This document shows, in pieces, positions 9,584-18,126 of a stretch of DNA of 64,000 bases. The DNA comes from Blastopirellula sp. J2-11 (GTDB lineage Bacteria; Planctomycetota; Planctomycetia; Pirellulales; Pirellulaceae). Numbering within the stretch: position 1 is the stretch's first letter; the number at the start of each line of letters is the position of its first letter. The DNA is taken from NCBI RefSeq assembly GCF_024584705.1, contig NZ_CP097384.1, forward strand, positions 1,984,001-2,048,000. The letters are read 5' to 3'. The translations under genes were made by a program, and so were the position numbers. The notes beneath the pieces were generated by a model. It ran no database searches and had not been told where the DNA came from. It saw only the letters and a program-made list of their open reading frames with translations.

Positions 9584-9820
9584 CTAAGCTGGATCGGCCG
9601 TTCGTTTACAGAATGGGCAACGATCGCCATTCGGAAATTCTTCGGCGTCATCTTCTTCGTCGCTGCGCAGCGCTGACGTTTCGCGATGGCCGCAGTCGGG
9701 GCACTTGTGCTCCCAACTGTGGATTTCCAGCTCGTCGTTTTGAAAGTGGTTGTAAGTGCAAGTCATCGTGTCTGACTTGCACTTGGGGCAACCGCCGATC
9801 GTTTGACGATCGCGTGACAT
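9584..9820 (-). CDS. Small zinc-ribbon protein
   Basis: A 78-residue protein with three CxxC pairs: CPKC (residues 11-14), CPDC (40-43) and CPFC (68-71). The first two pairs, 26 residues apart, form a zinc ribbon; the third could bind a second metal or be structural. The middle of the protein is acidic (SDEEDDAEE). The start at 9820 lies 17 bases after the stop of the sugar isomerase-like gene, so the two are probably co-transcribed. Its role is unknown; DNA, RNA or protein binding is possible. Confidence 0.7.
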   Translation of the reverse strand: MSRDRQTIGGCPKCKSDTMTCTYNHFQNDELEIHSWEHKCPDCGHRETSALRSDEEDDAEEFPNGDRCPFCKRTADPA

Positions 9821-9837
9821 AATAAGTTGCTGCTTTC

Positions 9838-10851
9838 TTAGAAGCCGCGGGCTGCACAAATATCGTCGAAGTCACGCAGGTGATAATCGACGCCGGCGAA
9901 GTCGAGCGTTCGACAAAGGCCGCGAAGTGCGACGCCCATGCCGTCTGGCCCGCTGAAGCCGCCGAACTGTCCGCCACCTTTGACGTGCGGTTCAAGATCG
10001 AGGAAGACGCCGGGGATGCCGCGCTTCTGCAACTTCTTCTCGAGCTTCGGAATCATCGCGCCAAAATCGCGCAAGATCCGCTCGTGAGCGCTGTCGCCCA
10101 GATCGGACGGCACGAAGTTCTTCAGTGCGTCTTCGTCAATGTGCCCCTTCTCGGTGATCGGCTTGGTCACCTTGTAGTCTTTGATGTGCATCCAGCCGAG
10201 GCCCGGCTTCATCTTGACGTACTGCTGATAAACTTCGTCCGGCGTATAGCCTTGGCAGACCAAGTTGCCGGCGTCAAAGATCAGCATCATCGCCGGGTGA
10301 TTCACCTTCTTGTGAATCTCGGCCAGGATGTCGCCGGTTTGACCGATCAGGTTCGCTTCGACCTCGAGGCCAAACGTCAGATCGCTGCGGTGACACATTT
10401 CGGCGATTTGGCCGAGCTGATCGACCGCTTGCGGGATGTGATCGTACGGATCCGATCCGATCGGGTGATAGAACGAAAAGCCGCGGATCAGTTTCGTCTC
10501 GAACGCATGCGCCAGATCGCACGCCTTTTGCACGTCGGTAGCCAGATACTTATCGAACTTGACGAACTTGTTCTTGGAGCCGTCGTCGGAGTCGACCAGT
10601 TTCACCTTGCCGATCGGCGAACCGATCGAAGCGACGTTCAGGCCGTATTCCCCTTCCATCTTGCGGACCTTGGAGATCTCGGACTTGTTCAGCTGCATCA
10701 CGTTTTTGATGCCGTTGCCGACGTCAATAAAACGGAGACTGTAATACTCGAGTCCAAGAGCCGCGAACGCACTGAATTGTTGTACTGCGAGTTTGTCATT
10801 CGCCGCTTCATCCGCAAAGCCGGAGAGGAGGACTTGGGGAAGCTCGTTCAT
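9838..10851 (-). CDS. Sugar phosphate isomerase/epimerase-like TIM-barrel protein
   Basis: A 337-residue xylose-isomerase-like TIM barrel (AP endonuclease 2 superfamily). Metal-site residues expected in this fold are visible: Glu in FGLEVEANL, Asp in LIFDAGNLV, His in GWMHIKDYK and Glu in VFLDLEPH. Members isomerise or epimerise small sugars or inositols; the substrate cannot be told from sequence. The start at 10851 is preferred over an in-frame ATG at 10884 because the family begins near LPQVLLSGFADEA. It is divergent from the lactonase-like gene at 11083 and probably co-transcribed with the zinc-ribbon gene downstream. Confidence 0.85.
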   Translation of the reverse strand: MNELPQVLLSGFADEAANDKLAVQQFSAFAALGLEYYSLRFIDVGNGIKNVMQLNKSEISKVRKMEGEYGLNVASIGSPIGKVKLVDSDDGSKNKFVKFDKYLATDVQKACDLAHAFETKLIRGFSFYHPIGSDPYDHIPQAVDQLGQIAEMCHRSDLTFGLEVEANLIGQTGDILAEIHKKVNHPAMMLIFDAGNLVCQGYTPDEVYQQYVKMKPGLGWMHIKDYKVTKPITEKGHIDEDALKNFVPSDLGDSAHERILRDFGAMIPKLEKKLQKRGIPGVFLDLEPHVKGGGQFGGFSGPDGMGVALRGLCRTLDFAGVDYHLRDFDDICAARGF

Positions 10852-11082
10852 GAATCGCCCTAGCGAAAATGGTTTCAGGAACACTGAGAAAGACGTGTAT
10901 TGTGCGGGGGAAGCGGCGGAGTCGCAACCACCCTAGCCCAGCGCAAAGAGACGCAAAAAAGTGGTCGCTTCGTGCGAAAAAAGGAGTTATTCTGTTAGTC
11001 ATCGCCTTCGTTGGAGGTGAACTCTCACCGCTCCCCTCTTTTTCCCGCCACCCCTGCCCTGTTCGGATTGCGAGAATACGTG

Positions 11083-12141
11083 ATGCGCGTTTTGTCTCTG
11101 CTCTTGGTCTTGTTGGTTTCCGCTTCGGCTTCGGCCAAGTCATTTGTCTACGTCTCAAACGGGGGCGATAAAACGATCTCGCTTTTCTCGATGGACGAAG
11201 CAAAAGGAGATCTGACGCTGGTCAAAACGGTGCAGTTGGAAGCGGCGCCGGGGCCGATGGCGCTGTCGCCCGATCAGAAGTTTGCCTATGTTGCAACTTC
11301 TCGGCCAAACAACTTGTTGAGCTTTGCTGTCAACGCCGAGACAGGCGATCTGACGCAAATCGAAGCGGTTCCGCTCGATGCGACTTCCTGCTTTGTCTAC
11401 TGCGATCCGACCGGCAAATGGTTGCTCAACACGTACTATAGTGCCGGCAAAGTGACGGTCCATCCGGTCGACGGCGGCCAGATCGGCGATCTGGCGCAGA
11501 CGATTCCAACCGCGAAGAACGCTCATTGCATCCGCACCGACGCGACCAATCGCTTTGCCCTGGTTCCTCACACCGGCCCCAACAAAATCTTCCAGTTCCG
11601 TTTTGATCCGGCCAACGGCAAGTTGACCGCCAACGATCCGTCGTCGGTCGCTGCGCCGGAGACGACCGAACCGCGACACGTTCAATATCACCCGACGCTG
11701 CCGCTGGTCTTCTCTTCGGATGAGGTCGGCGACAGCATCACGGCGTACGACTACGATCCGGCGAAAGGAACGTTGGCGCCGCGGCAGACCGTTTCGACTT
11801 TGCCGGAAGATTATGACGGTACGAAAAATACCTGCGCTGATCTCGAACTGACCGCCGATGGCAAGTTTGCGTTGGTCTCGAACCGCGGGCATGATTCGAT
11901 CGCGCGGTTCGCGATCGGCGACGATGGCCAGGTGACGGCGCTGGGCCAAACGCCCACCGAAAAGATCCCCCGCTCGTTCAACTTGGCTCCTAACCAGAAG
12001 TTTCTCTATTCGGCTGGCCAAAAAAGTGACCAACTGGCCGCTTATCGTTTTGAGAAGACAACCGGCGACCTGGCCCCGTTTGCGACCTACAAAACGGGCA
12101 AAGCCCCCAGTTGGGTGCAGGTAGTTACCTTCGCTGACTAA
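11083..12141 (+). CDS. Exported lactonase-family beta-propeller protein
   Basis: A 352-residue protein with a signal peptide (about residues 1-18, ending SASASA) and a seven-bladed propeller of the 6-phosphogluconolactonase/lactonase (PF10282) type. Repeated blade motifs of the form DQKFAYVATSRPNNLLSF, DPTGKWLLNTYYSAGKVTV and DGKFALVSNRGHDSIARF are clear, as is the PRHVQYHPTLPLVFSSDE block. Cytoplasmic relatives hydrolyse 6-phosphogluconolactone; this one is exported, so it more likely acts on a periplasmic lactone or sugar. The ATG at 11083 begins the signal peptide. Confidence 0.85.
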   Translation: MRVLSLLLVLLVSASASAKSFVYVSNGGDKTISLFSMDEAKGDLTLVKTVQLEAAPGPMALSPDQKFAYVATSRPNNLLSFAVNAETGDLTQIEAVPLDATSCFVYCDPTGKWLLNTYYSAGKVTVHPVDGGQIGDLAQTIPTAKNAHCIRTDATNRFALVPHTGPNKIFQFRFDPANGKLTANDPSSVAAPETTEPRHVQYHPTLPLVFSSDEVGDSITAYDYDPAKGTLAPRQTVSTLPEDYDGTKNTCADLELTADGKFALVSNRGHDSIARFAIGDDGQVTALGQTPTEKIPRSFNLAPNQKFLYSAGQKSDQLAAYRFEKTTGDLAPFATYKTGKAPSWVQVVTFAD

Positions 12142-12333
12142 TTCAGGGGGCATGTGATTCTTTCCGTTTGGCGAAATGAGCTTAGGGGGTATTGCGCCAC
12201 TTTGCGCCTCTGTGCGCACTTGGGGAATCTTGTTGCCGAAACACCGCTGATTGCGTACCTTATAGAGTAGGAAAACGTGCATTCCGGCCGTTGGCCGCTC
12301 CCCGCCTACCTACCAAACTCCCGCCTCTAGGAA

Positions 12334-14943
12334 ATGTCGCCCATGCGCCGTACTTGGCTATGGATGCCGCTTGCGATTTCGCTGCTTTTGTCGGCTGCTG
12401 CGCATGCAGAAGAATCGCCCGCCGCGGAAGCGAAGTTTACGCCGGAGCAAATTCAGTTCTTCGAAGCGAAGGTCGCTCCTCTGCTGTCCAAGCATTGCAG
12501 CGAGTGTCATTCGGCCGAGTCGCGCAAGCTGGAAGGAGGTCTGATCCTCGACAATCGCGCCAGCATCTTGGCCGGCGGCGATAGTGGAGCCGCGATCGAG
12601 CCCGGCAACGTCGAAGACAGCCTGTTTATCCAAGCGGTCCGTTACGGCGAATTCTCTTATCAAATGCCTCCCAAGGGCAAGCTGACCGATGAGGAGATTG
12701 CGATCTTCGAGAAGTGGGTCGCCGATGGGATGGCTGATCCTCGCGGCGGCGAAGCGATTACCTACGTCGAAAAAGATCCCCGCGACTTCTGGTCGTTCAA
12801 AGATCCGCAACGTCACGATCCACCGCAAGTCAAACAAGCCGACTGGCCGCAGGGCCGCGTCGATCATTTCATTTTGGCCAAGCAGGAAGAAAAAGGGCTC
12901 TCCCCTTCTCCGCCCGCCGCCAAGACTACGCTGGTTCGCCGGCTCTACTTCGACTTGACCGGCCTGCCGCCCACCAAAGAACAGATTGACGCTTTCGTCG
13001 CCGACAACTCTCCTGATGCGATCGAGAAGCTGGTCGATCAGCTGTTGGCGTCGCCTCATTTCGGCGAACGTTGGGCGCGGCACTGGCTGGATGTCGCGCG
13101 CTACGCCGATACCAAAGGTTACGTCTTTCAGGAAGATCGCGCTTATCCCGGCGCCTACAAATATCGTGACTGGGTCGTGACGTCGTTGAACGAAGACCTG
13201 CCGTTTGACAAGTTCGTCGCCCAGCAATTGGCGGCCGATCGTCTGCCGGAAGGAGAGCGTCATCTCGAGGCGCTCGGCTACTTGACGCTGGGACGTCGCT
13301 TTTTGAACAACAAGCATGATATTCTCGACGATCGCATCGACGTCGTCGCTCGCGGCTTTTTGGGGCTGACCGTCGCTTGCGCGCGTTGCCATGATCACAA
13401 GTTCGACCCGATCAGTCAGGCCGACTACTACAGCATGTACGGCGTCCTCGGCAGTACGAAAGAAGAAACGCCTGAAGGAATGCCGCCGGTTCTGCACGAC
13501 GAAAAACCGCACGATGTGCGGATCTTCAAGCGCGGTCAAGCCGGCAATCGCGGCGATGTCGCCAAGCGTCAGTTCCTTTCGATCCTGACTGACAAAGATA
13601 AACCGCTGCCGTTGACCGATGGCAGCGGACGTTTGCAACTTGCCCAAGCGATCACGGCCCGTGATAACCCGCTGACGGCGCGAGTGTTTGTCAATCGCGT
13701 TTGGGGGCATCTGTTTGGCGAAGGTCTGGTCACCACGCCGAGCGACTTTGGCGCCCAAGGCGAGAAGCCGAGCCATCCGCAATTGCTGGACGACATGGCG
13801 GTCGAGTTCATGGACGACGGCTGGTCGGTCAAACGCCTGATCCGCCGTCTGCTGCTGACCGCGACCTACCAGCAAGCGAGCGCGGATCGCGCCGATTGTC
13901 GCGCCATCGATCCCACCAACATTTACCTGTGGCGGATGAATCGCCGCCGCTTGGATTTTGAAGCGTCCCGCGACAGCCTGTTGGTTGCGACCGGTTCGCT
14001 GGATGAAACGCTCGGCGGCCCGGCGGTTGACATCACGGCCGATCCTTCGCCGCCGCGACGCACCATCTACGGCCAGGTCGACCGGCAAAACTTGCCCGGC
14101 ATGTTCCGTACGTTCGACTTCGCCGGCCCTGATTCGCATTGTCCAATTCGTCCCGAGACGACCGTGCCGCAGCAGGCGCTCTTCATGCTTAACAGCTCGT
14201 TCATCATGAATCAGGCCAGCAAGTTGGCCCGCGATTCGGCCTCGCAAGCCGATCCCCAGCAGCGCGTTCAACAACTCTATCAACGAGCGCTTGGCCGTGA
14301 TCCGAGCGAAGCCGAGCTCCAGCTGGCGATCCAGTTTGTCAGCAGCGCCCCGAGCGAACCGGCGCCGGCGACCCCTTGGCTGTACGGCTATGGCAGTCGC
14401 GACAGCGAGAGCGGCAAAGTCGATCAGTTCACGCCGTATGCGTCGGTTTCGGCCGATGGCAAAACCTGGCAAGCCGCTCCGGAACTGCCGAACAAAGTTG
14501 CAGGCTGGTCCAGCTTGAACGCCGGCGGCGGTCATCCCGGTAGTTTAAAGTTCGCCGCGATTCGGCGCTTTGTCGCTCCGACCGGCGGCGTGATCACGAT
14601 TGAAGGCAAGTTGCGTCATAAGTCGGAAAACGGCGACGGCGTTTTTGTCTCGATCATCGGTCCCGGCGGACCTGTCGGAAATTGGAAAGCCAAACACGGC
14701 GGCGCCCAGACCAACGTCAAACAGGTCGAAGTCAAAGCAGGCGACGCGATCGACTTTGTCACCGAGTCAGGCGAAACGATCAGCAACGACAGCTTCGAGT
14801 GGACCGTCAATCTGCTGATGCGCGGCGACACGATTCAAGCGTGGAACAGCGCCTCGGACTTCAACACGCAGCGACCGGTCGACGCTTGGACGCAACTCGC
14901 CCAAGTGCTGCTGGTCTCCAACGAATTTCATTTTGTCGACTAA
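12334..14943 (+). CDS. PSCyt1-PSCyt2-PSD1 planctomycete cytochrome with inserted beta domain
   Basis: An 869-residue secreted protein with the planctomycete cytochrome plan. A signal peptide (to about residue 25) is followed by PSCyt1 with heme motif CSECH (residues 55-59), then PSCyt2 (about 170-380) with a second motif CARCHDHKFDP near 349, then PSD1 (about 430-690) with TARVFVNRVWGHLFGEGLV. Between the usual PSD1 end (QLAIQFVSS) and the terminal WTQLAQVLLVSNEFHFVD there is an insertion of about 190 residues, predicted to be beta-rich and resembling a carbohydrate-binding module. The function is presumed extracellular redox or polysaccharide-related. The DUF1501 partner follows after 34 bases. 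The start could also be the ATG at 12343. Confidence 0.92.
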   Translation: MSPMRRTWLWMPLAISLLLSAAAHAEESPAAEAKFTPEQIQFFEAKVAPLLSKHCSECHSAESRKLEGGLILDNRASILAGGDSGAAIEPGNVEDSLFIQAVRYGEFSYQMPPKGKLTDEEIAIFEKWVADGMADPRGGEAITYVEKDPRDFWSFKDPQRHDPPQVKQADWPQGRVDHFILAKQEEKGLSPSPPAAKTTLVRRLYFDLTGLPPTKEQIDAFVADNSPDAIEKLVDQLLASPHFGERWARHWLDVARYADTKGYVFQEDRAYPGAYKYRDWVVTSLNEDLPFDKFVAQQLAADRLPEGERHLEALGYLTLGRRFLNNKHDILDDRIDVVARGFLGLTVACARCHDHKFDPISQADYYSMYGVLGSTKEETPEGMPPVLHDEKPHDVRIFKRGQAGNRGDVAKRQFLSILTDKDKPLPLTDGSGRLQLAQAITARDNPLTARVFVNRVWGHLFGEGLVTTPSDFGAQGEKPSHPQLLDDMAVEFMDDGWSVKRLIRRLLLTATYQQASADRADCRAIDPTNIYLWRMNRRRLDFEASRDSLLVATGSLDETLGGPAVDITADPSPPRRTIYGQVDRQNLPGMFRTFDFAGPDSHCPIRPETTVPQQALFMLNSSFIMNQASKLARDSASQADPQQRVQQLYQRALGRDPSEAELQLAIQFVSSAPSEPAPATPWLYGYGSRDSESGKVDQFTPYASVSADGKTWQAAPELPNKVAGWSSLNAGGGHPGSLKFAAIRRFVAPTGGVITIEGKLRHKSENGDGVFVSIIGPGGPVGNWKAKHGGAQTNVKQVEVKAGDAIDFVTESGETISNDSFEWTVNLLMRGDTIQAWNSASDFNTQRPVDAWTQLAQVLLVSNEFHFVD

Positions 14944-14977
14944 CGATGCGTGCGATCAATCGCCGCCAGAGGATGTG

Positions 14978-16408
14978 ATGGATAACTGGATCAACTCGCC
15001 CGATCGCAATATTCTGAACCGTCGCGACATGCTCTCGATGACCGGCATGGGGCTCGGTTCGCTGGCGCTCGGCTCGATGTTCGGCAATCCTGCGTCGGCG
15101 GCGCCCGCCAATCCGCTCCTCCCCAAGGCGCCTCACTTTGCTCCGAAAGCGAAGCACGTCATTCATATCTTCTTGAACGGCGGCCCGTCGCATGTCGATA
15201 CGTTCGACCCCAAGCCGAAGCTGGATGAATACGCCGGCAAAGAGATCCCGGTCAAAATGCGAACCGAACGTCCGACCGGCGTCGCGTTGCCGTCCCCTTA
15301 CAAGTTTAAAAAGTATGGGCAAAGCGGCATCGAGGTCAGCGACATCTTTCCGCATGTCGCCGAAAACGTGGACGACATGTGCTTCATTCGCTCGATGCAC
15401 GCCAACGTCCCCAATCACGAACCGTCGCTGCTGCTGATGAACTGCGGCGAAGCCCGACTGCCGCGGCCCAGTCTCGGCTCGTGGCTCGTCTATGGCCTGG
15501 GGACCGAAAATCAAAATCTGCCGTCGTTCATCTCGATGTGCCCCGGCGGCTATCCGATTCAAGAGTCGCAAAACTGGCAGTCGGGCTTCCTGCCGGGCGT
15601 CTTCCAGGGAACCTACGTCGACACCAAAAACACGGACCTTGAAAAGCTGATCGCTAACGTCCGCAATCAGCGCGTCGATCATGACGCCCAGGTGCGTCAG
15701 CTGGAACTGCTGCGTCAACTCAACGCGCAGCATCAAGCGCAACGCGGCGCCGATCCGCAGTTGGAATCGCGGATTCAATCATTCGAGCTCGCTTTCCGTA
15801 TGCAAAGCGAAGCGGCCGAAGCGTTCGACGTTTCTCGCGAACCGAAACATATCCTCGACATGTACGGCGAAGGAACCCAGGCTCGCCAGATCTTGATCGC
15901 GCGTCGGCTGGTCGAACGAGGCGTTCGCTTCGTGCAAGTCTGGCACGGCCAAGGCCAGCCGTGGGACAGTCATGACGATATCGAAGTCAATCATCGCCGC
16001 CTGGCCAAGCAGTGCGATCAGGCGATCGGCGCCCTGTTGAAAGATCTGAAACAGAGCGGCCTGCTCGAAGACACGCTGGTCATCTGCGGCGGCGAGTTCG
16101 GCCGTACGCCGACCGTTGAGATGCCCAAAGAAGGCTCGAACCAAGGCAAAATCAACGGGCGCGATCACAATCATTATGGCTTCACCGTCTGGATGGCCGG
16201 AGGCGGCGTCAAAGGGGGTCACATCCACGGAGCGACCGACGACTTCGGTTTCGCCGCCGTCGAGAACAAGGTCCACGTCCACGACCTGCACGCGACCATC
16301 ATGCAACTGATGGGCTTCGACCACGAAAAACTGACCTACCGCTACGCCGGCCGCGACTTCCGCCTGACCGACGTGCATGGGCACGTGGTCAGTGACATCA
16401 TCGCGTAG
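14978..16408 (+). CDS. DUF1501 domain protein (exported, sulfatase-like fold)
   Basis: A 476-residue DUF1501 protein. It begins with a Tat-type signal (LNRRDMLSMTGMGLGSLAL) and contains family blocks HVIHIFLNGGPSHVDTFDPK, FIRSMHANVPNHEPSLLLMN, WDSHDDIEVNH, VICGGEFGRTP, and DHNHYGFTVWMAGGGVKGG. The fold is related to alkaline phosphatase/sulfatase enzymes, with His/Asp clusters that could hold metals, but no activity has been established for this group to my knowledge. It is the constant partner of PSD1 cytochromes in planctomycetes, as here, 34 bases downstream of one. AGAGGA at 14968-14973 supports the ATG at 14978. Confidence 0.93.
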   Translation: MDNWINSPDRNILNRRDMLSMTGMGLGSLALGSMFGNPASAAPANPLLPKAPHFAPKAKHVIHIFLNGGPSHVDTFDPKPKLDEYAGKEIPVKMRTERPTGVALPSPYKFKKYGQSGIEVSDIFPHVAENVDDMCFIRSMHANVPNHEPSLLLMNCGEARLPRPSLGSWLVYGLGTENQNLPSFISMCPGGYPIQESQNWQSGFLPGVFQGTYVDTKNTDLEKLIANVRNQRVDHDAQVRQLELLRQLNAQHQAQRGADPQLESRIQSFELAFRMQSEAAEAFDVSREPKHILDMYGEGTQARQILIARRLVERGVRFVQVWHGQGQPWDSHDDIEVNHRRLAKQCDQAIGALLKDLKQSGLLEDTLVICGGEFGRTPTVEMPKEGSNQGKINGRDHNHYGFTVWMAGGGVKGGHIHGATDDFGFAAVENKVHVHDLHATIMQLMGFDHEKLTYRYAGRDFRLTDVHGHVVSDIIA

Positions 16409-16619
16409 GGGAGAAATGTCTAATGGGAAGATCTGGAATAGCGGCACGTTACGGGGCAATCCTCCGTCCTTAGACATTCCCGCCAACGGCGGGCCGGTTG
16501 ACTGCCAGCTCTTCGGCATTAAAATCATGAAACCTTCGTTAACCTGCCTTTTGGCGAACTTCCTCGATTCGCCGGTGTCTGGATGACGATGGAACGGGAG
16601 TGGAAATCACGTCGCTCCC

Positions 16620-16647
16620 CCAGCGAGCTAACCTCTAGGCTCGCTGG
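16620..16647. repeat. Stem-loop with 9-bp perfect stem
   Basis: ccagcgagc (16620-16628) pairs with gctcgctgg (16639-16647) around a 10-base loop. It lies immediately before the large palindrome and may help terminate the PSD1/DUF1501 transcript, although no T-run follows. Confidence 0.5.
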
Positions 16648-16651
16648 AAGT

Positions 16652-16712
16652 TGGAAAAAGGGGTCAGGTCCTCTTTTTCGCTGCGAAAAAGAGGACCTGA
16701 CCCCTTTTTCCA
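16652..16712. repeat. Perfect 30-bp inverted repeat with one-base centre
   Basis: Bases 16652-16681 and 16683-16712 are exact reverse complements around a single T at 16682. The arm contains the string aaaaaggggtcaggtcc. A perfect arm this long outside any gene is typical of a REP/MITE-like mobile hairpin rather than an ordinary terminator. There is no transposase here. It would form a very stable cruciform or RNA hairpin just upstream of the tRNA gene. Confidence 0.8.
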
Positions 16713-16737
16713 GCCAACACACCCAATAAAAAAGTAC

Positions 16738-16810
16738 GCCCCCTTCGTCTAGTGGCCCAGGACGTCGGATTCTCAGTCCGAAAACAGGGGTTCGACTCCC
16801 CTAGGGGGTA
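16738..16810 (+). tRNA. tRNA-Glu (anticodon CUC)
   Basis: A 73-nt cloverleaf. Acceptor GCCCCCT/AGGGGGT, D-arm containing GTCTAGTGGCCCAGGAC, anticodon stem TCGGA/TCCGA around loop TTCTCAG (anticodon CTC), and T-arm AGGGG-TTCGACT-CCCCT. CCA is not encoded. The first acceptor pair reads G-U instead of G-C. A terminator follows at 16817-16840. Confidence 0.93.
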
Positions 16811-16816
16811 CTTTCC

Positions 16817-16840
16817 AGCCGCAGCAATGCGGCTTTTTTT
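16817..16840 (+). terminator. Rho-independent terminator of tRNA-Glu
   Basis: Stem agccgca (16817-16823) with tgcggct (16828-16834), loop gcaa, then a run of T to 16840; seven bases after the tRNA end. Confidence 0.88.
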
Positions 16841-16888
16841 ATGCGCTGACGGCCCCCTGCTCTTTTGGGTTGGATCATAGGACCGGAC

Positions 16889-17208
16889 CGGACTCCGCGC
16901 TTTTTTCGAGTTGGAACCTTGGACTGGATCGGACTCCGCGTTTTTTCGGGTTGGAACGTTGGACAGGATCGGACTCCGTGCTTTTTCGGATTGGAACCTT
17001 GGACTGGATCGGACTCCGTGCTTTTTCGGGTCGGAACCTTGGACCGGATCGGACTCCGCGCTTTTTCGGATTGGAACCTTGGACTGGATCGGACTCCGTG
17101 CTTTTTCGAGTTGGAACCTTGGACCGAACGGACTCCGCGCTTTTTCGGGTTGGAACGTTGGACCGGACCGGACTCCGTGCTTTTTCGGGTCGAAACGTTG
17201 GACAGGAC
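16889..17208. repeat. Tandem array, eight copies of a 40-bp unit
   Basis: Copies begin at 16889, 16930, 16970, 17010, 17050, 17090, 17129 and 17169. Six are exactly 40 bases; the first is 41 and the sixth 39. The unit begins cggactccg, has a T-rich centre (cttttt) and ends with a ttggac-like block. Copies differ by a few substitutions. There are no spacers, so it is not a CRISPR. No stop codon occurs in the unit on several frames, which creates long false open frames. Confidence 0.93.
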
Positions 17209-17397
17209 TGGCTGCATCTGCATACGCGGCGTCCAGCGGTCCGGTTGATCGGCGGTGGAAATTTTCAGGGCGCAGCACAGCGGCCTCGAATCGGCCTTCT
17301 CGGCCGGCGAGTGATTGTGGTTGGTTCGGGATTTCCTGGGTAGTGGACCCTGGATTCGTGCGCATTGTCAATCGACAATTTTGGCTTGGCGGCCCCC

Positions 17398-18021
17398 CTA
17401 CTTTTGCTTCGCCAGGATCGCCTGCAAGTCGTGCTTATAGATGCACAAGCAGTCTTCTATCTGTTGCGGAGTGAGACGGCGAAACGTCCTGGGAAGATCC
17501 CCAGGCTCGATCCATTTCCGCGAACCTTCCAGACCTAACGCGACGGCTCCAACCCGCACTCCGGCATGGAGATAGACGAACTCCGGCGAAAGTCTGAGAA
17601 AGGCGCCCAAGCGATGCGCCGTGTCATAGACCATTAGTTCGCCGATCCCCGAAATGCTCAAGATCGCCTCTTCGACCAGCAGGAACAGTTCGTGAAAAGT
17701 TTCGCATGCGGCGAGATTTCGTCTTCGCAATCGAGCATGAACCTTCTGCAGATTGACCCGCTTCAAACGATACTGATGCGGATGCCGCCGGCCCTGGGGC
17801 GTTTCCGCAAACGACGCCCGCCGGAGAGCTTTGTCCCAAGAGGGAAGTTGCTCATAAAATCGAATCTCTTTATCCGCCCCTGACTGATAATGCTTCAAGT
17901 AGTGACGGACGATCGCGGCGTAAGTGTCCAGGTTGGTGTCTTTCAGACGCTGTTGGCAATCGCCTGATTTGGGGTGACGCGGTCCGCAGGACTTGGGTGA
18001 GGTTTTCTTGCGGTTTGACAT
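17398..18021 (-). CDS. Hypothetical protein with helix-hairpin-helix-like segment
   Basis: A 207-residue basic protein that I do not recognise. The N-terminal 20 residues are Lys/Arg/Cys-rich. A central helical region follows (HARLRRRNLAACETFHELFLL). Then comes SISGIGELMVYDTAHRLGAFL, where SGIGE resembles a helix-hairpin-helix turn used in DNA binding, followed by SPEFVYLHAGVRVGA. It ends in a helical Gln/Lys tail. No signal peptide or membrane segment is seen, so it is cytoplasmic. It lies 105 bases downstream of the nuclease-like gene on the same strand, but its base composition looks like the host genome and a direct repeat falls between them, so it may not be part of the defence segment. 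Confidence 0.6.
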   Translation of the reverse strand: MSNRKKTSPKSCGPRHPKSGDCQQRLKDTNLDTYAAIVRHYLKHYQSGADKEIRFYEQLPSWDKALRRASFAETPQGRRHPHQYRLKRVNLQKVHARLRRRNLAACETFHELFLLVEEAILSISGIGELMVYDTAHRLGAFLRLSPEFVYLHAGVRVGAVALGLEGSRKWIEPGDLPRTFRRLTPQQIEDCLCIYKHDLQAILAKQK

Positions 18022-18066
18022 GGCTGCAGTTCGGTTAATCGAGGATGTCCGTCGCCGTTTCGGGTG

Positions 18067-18081
18067 TCATTGCCACGGAAG
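18067..18081. repeat. Left copy of 15-bp direct repeat bracketing the defence segment
   Basis: tcattgccacggaag here matches 21058-21072 at 14 of 15 positions, in the same orientation. The two copies enclose the nuclease gene and the Kiwa genes and could mark an insertion. Confidence 0.4.
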
Positions 18082-18126
18082 CGATGCGCATTACCAGTCG
18101 ACAATCTCTGGCGGCGGTGCTACAGG

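Larger units (their letters stand above)
16409..16737. other. Intergenic region carrying hairpins and a perfect palindrome
   Basis: Between the DUF1501 gene and tRNA-Glu. It holds a small hairpin (cccgcc/ggcggg, 16479-16493), a 9-bp stem at 16620-16647 and the 30-bp inverted repeat at 16652-16712. I see no coding sequence. Confidence 0.6.
16811..17397. other. Intergenic region holding a terminator and the 40-bp tandem array
   Basis: About 590 bases without a gene, between tRNA-Glu and the gene ending at 17398. It contains the tRNA terminator (16817-16840), the tandem array (16889-17208) and about 190 bases beyond with no recognised feature. Open frames across the array on both strands are by-products of the repeat. 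Confidence 0.7.

Noticed and set aside
12358-14535. A 725-codon open frame on the minus strand
   Set aside because: Antisense to the PSD1 cytochrome gene, without recognisable domains and with an Arg/Gln-rich composition typical of shadow frames.
16889-17208. Array considered as a CRISPR
   Set aside because: Units abut without spacers and no cas gene is present in the window.
16664-17371. Repeat-containing open frames on both strands over the tandem array
   Set aside because: The 40-base period mixes the frames and the unit simply lacks stop codons. No start signal or protein-like composition is present.
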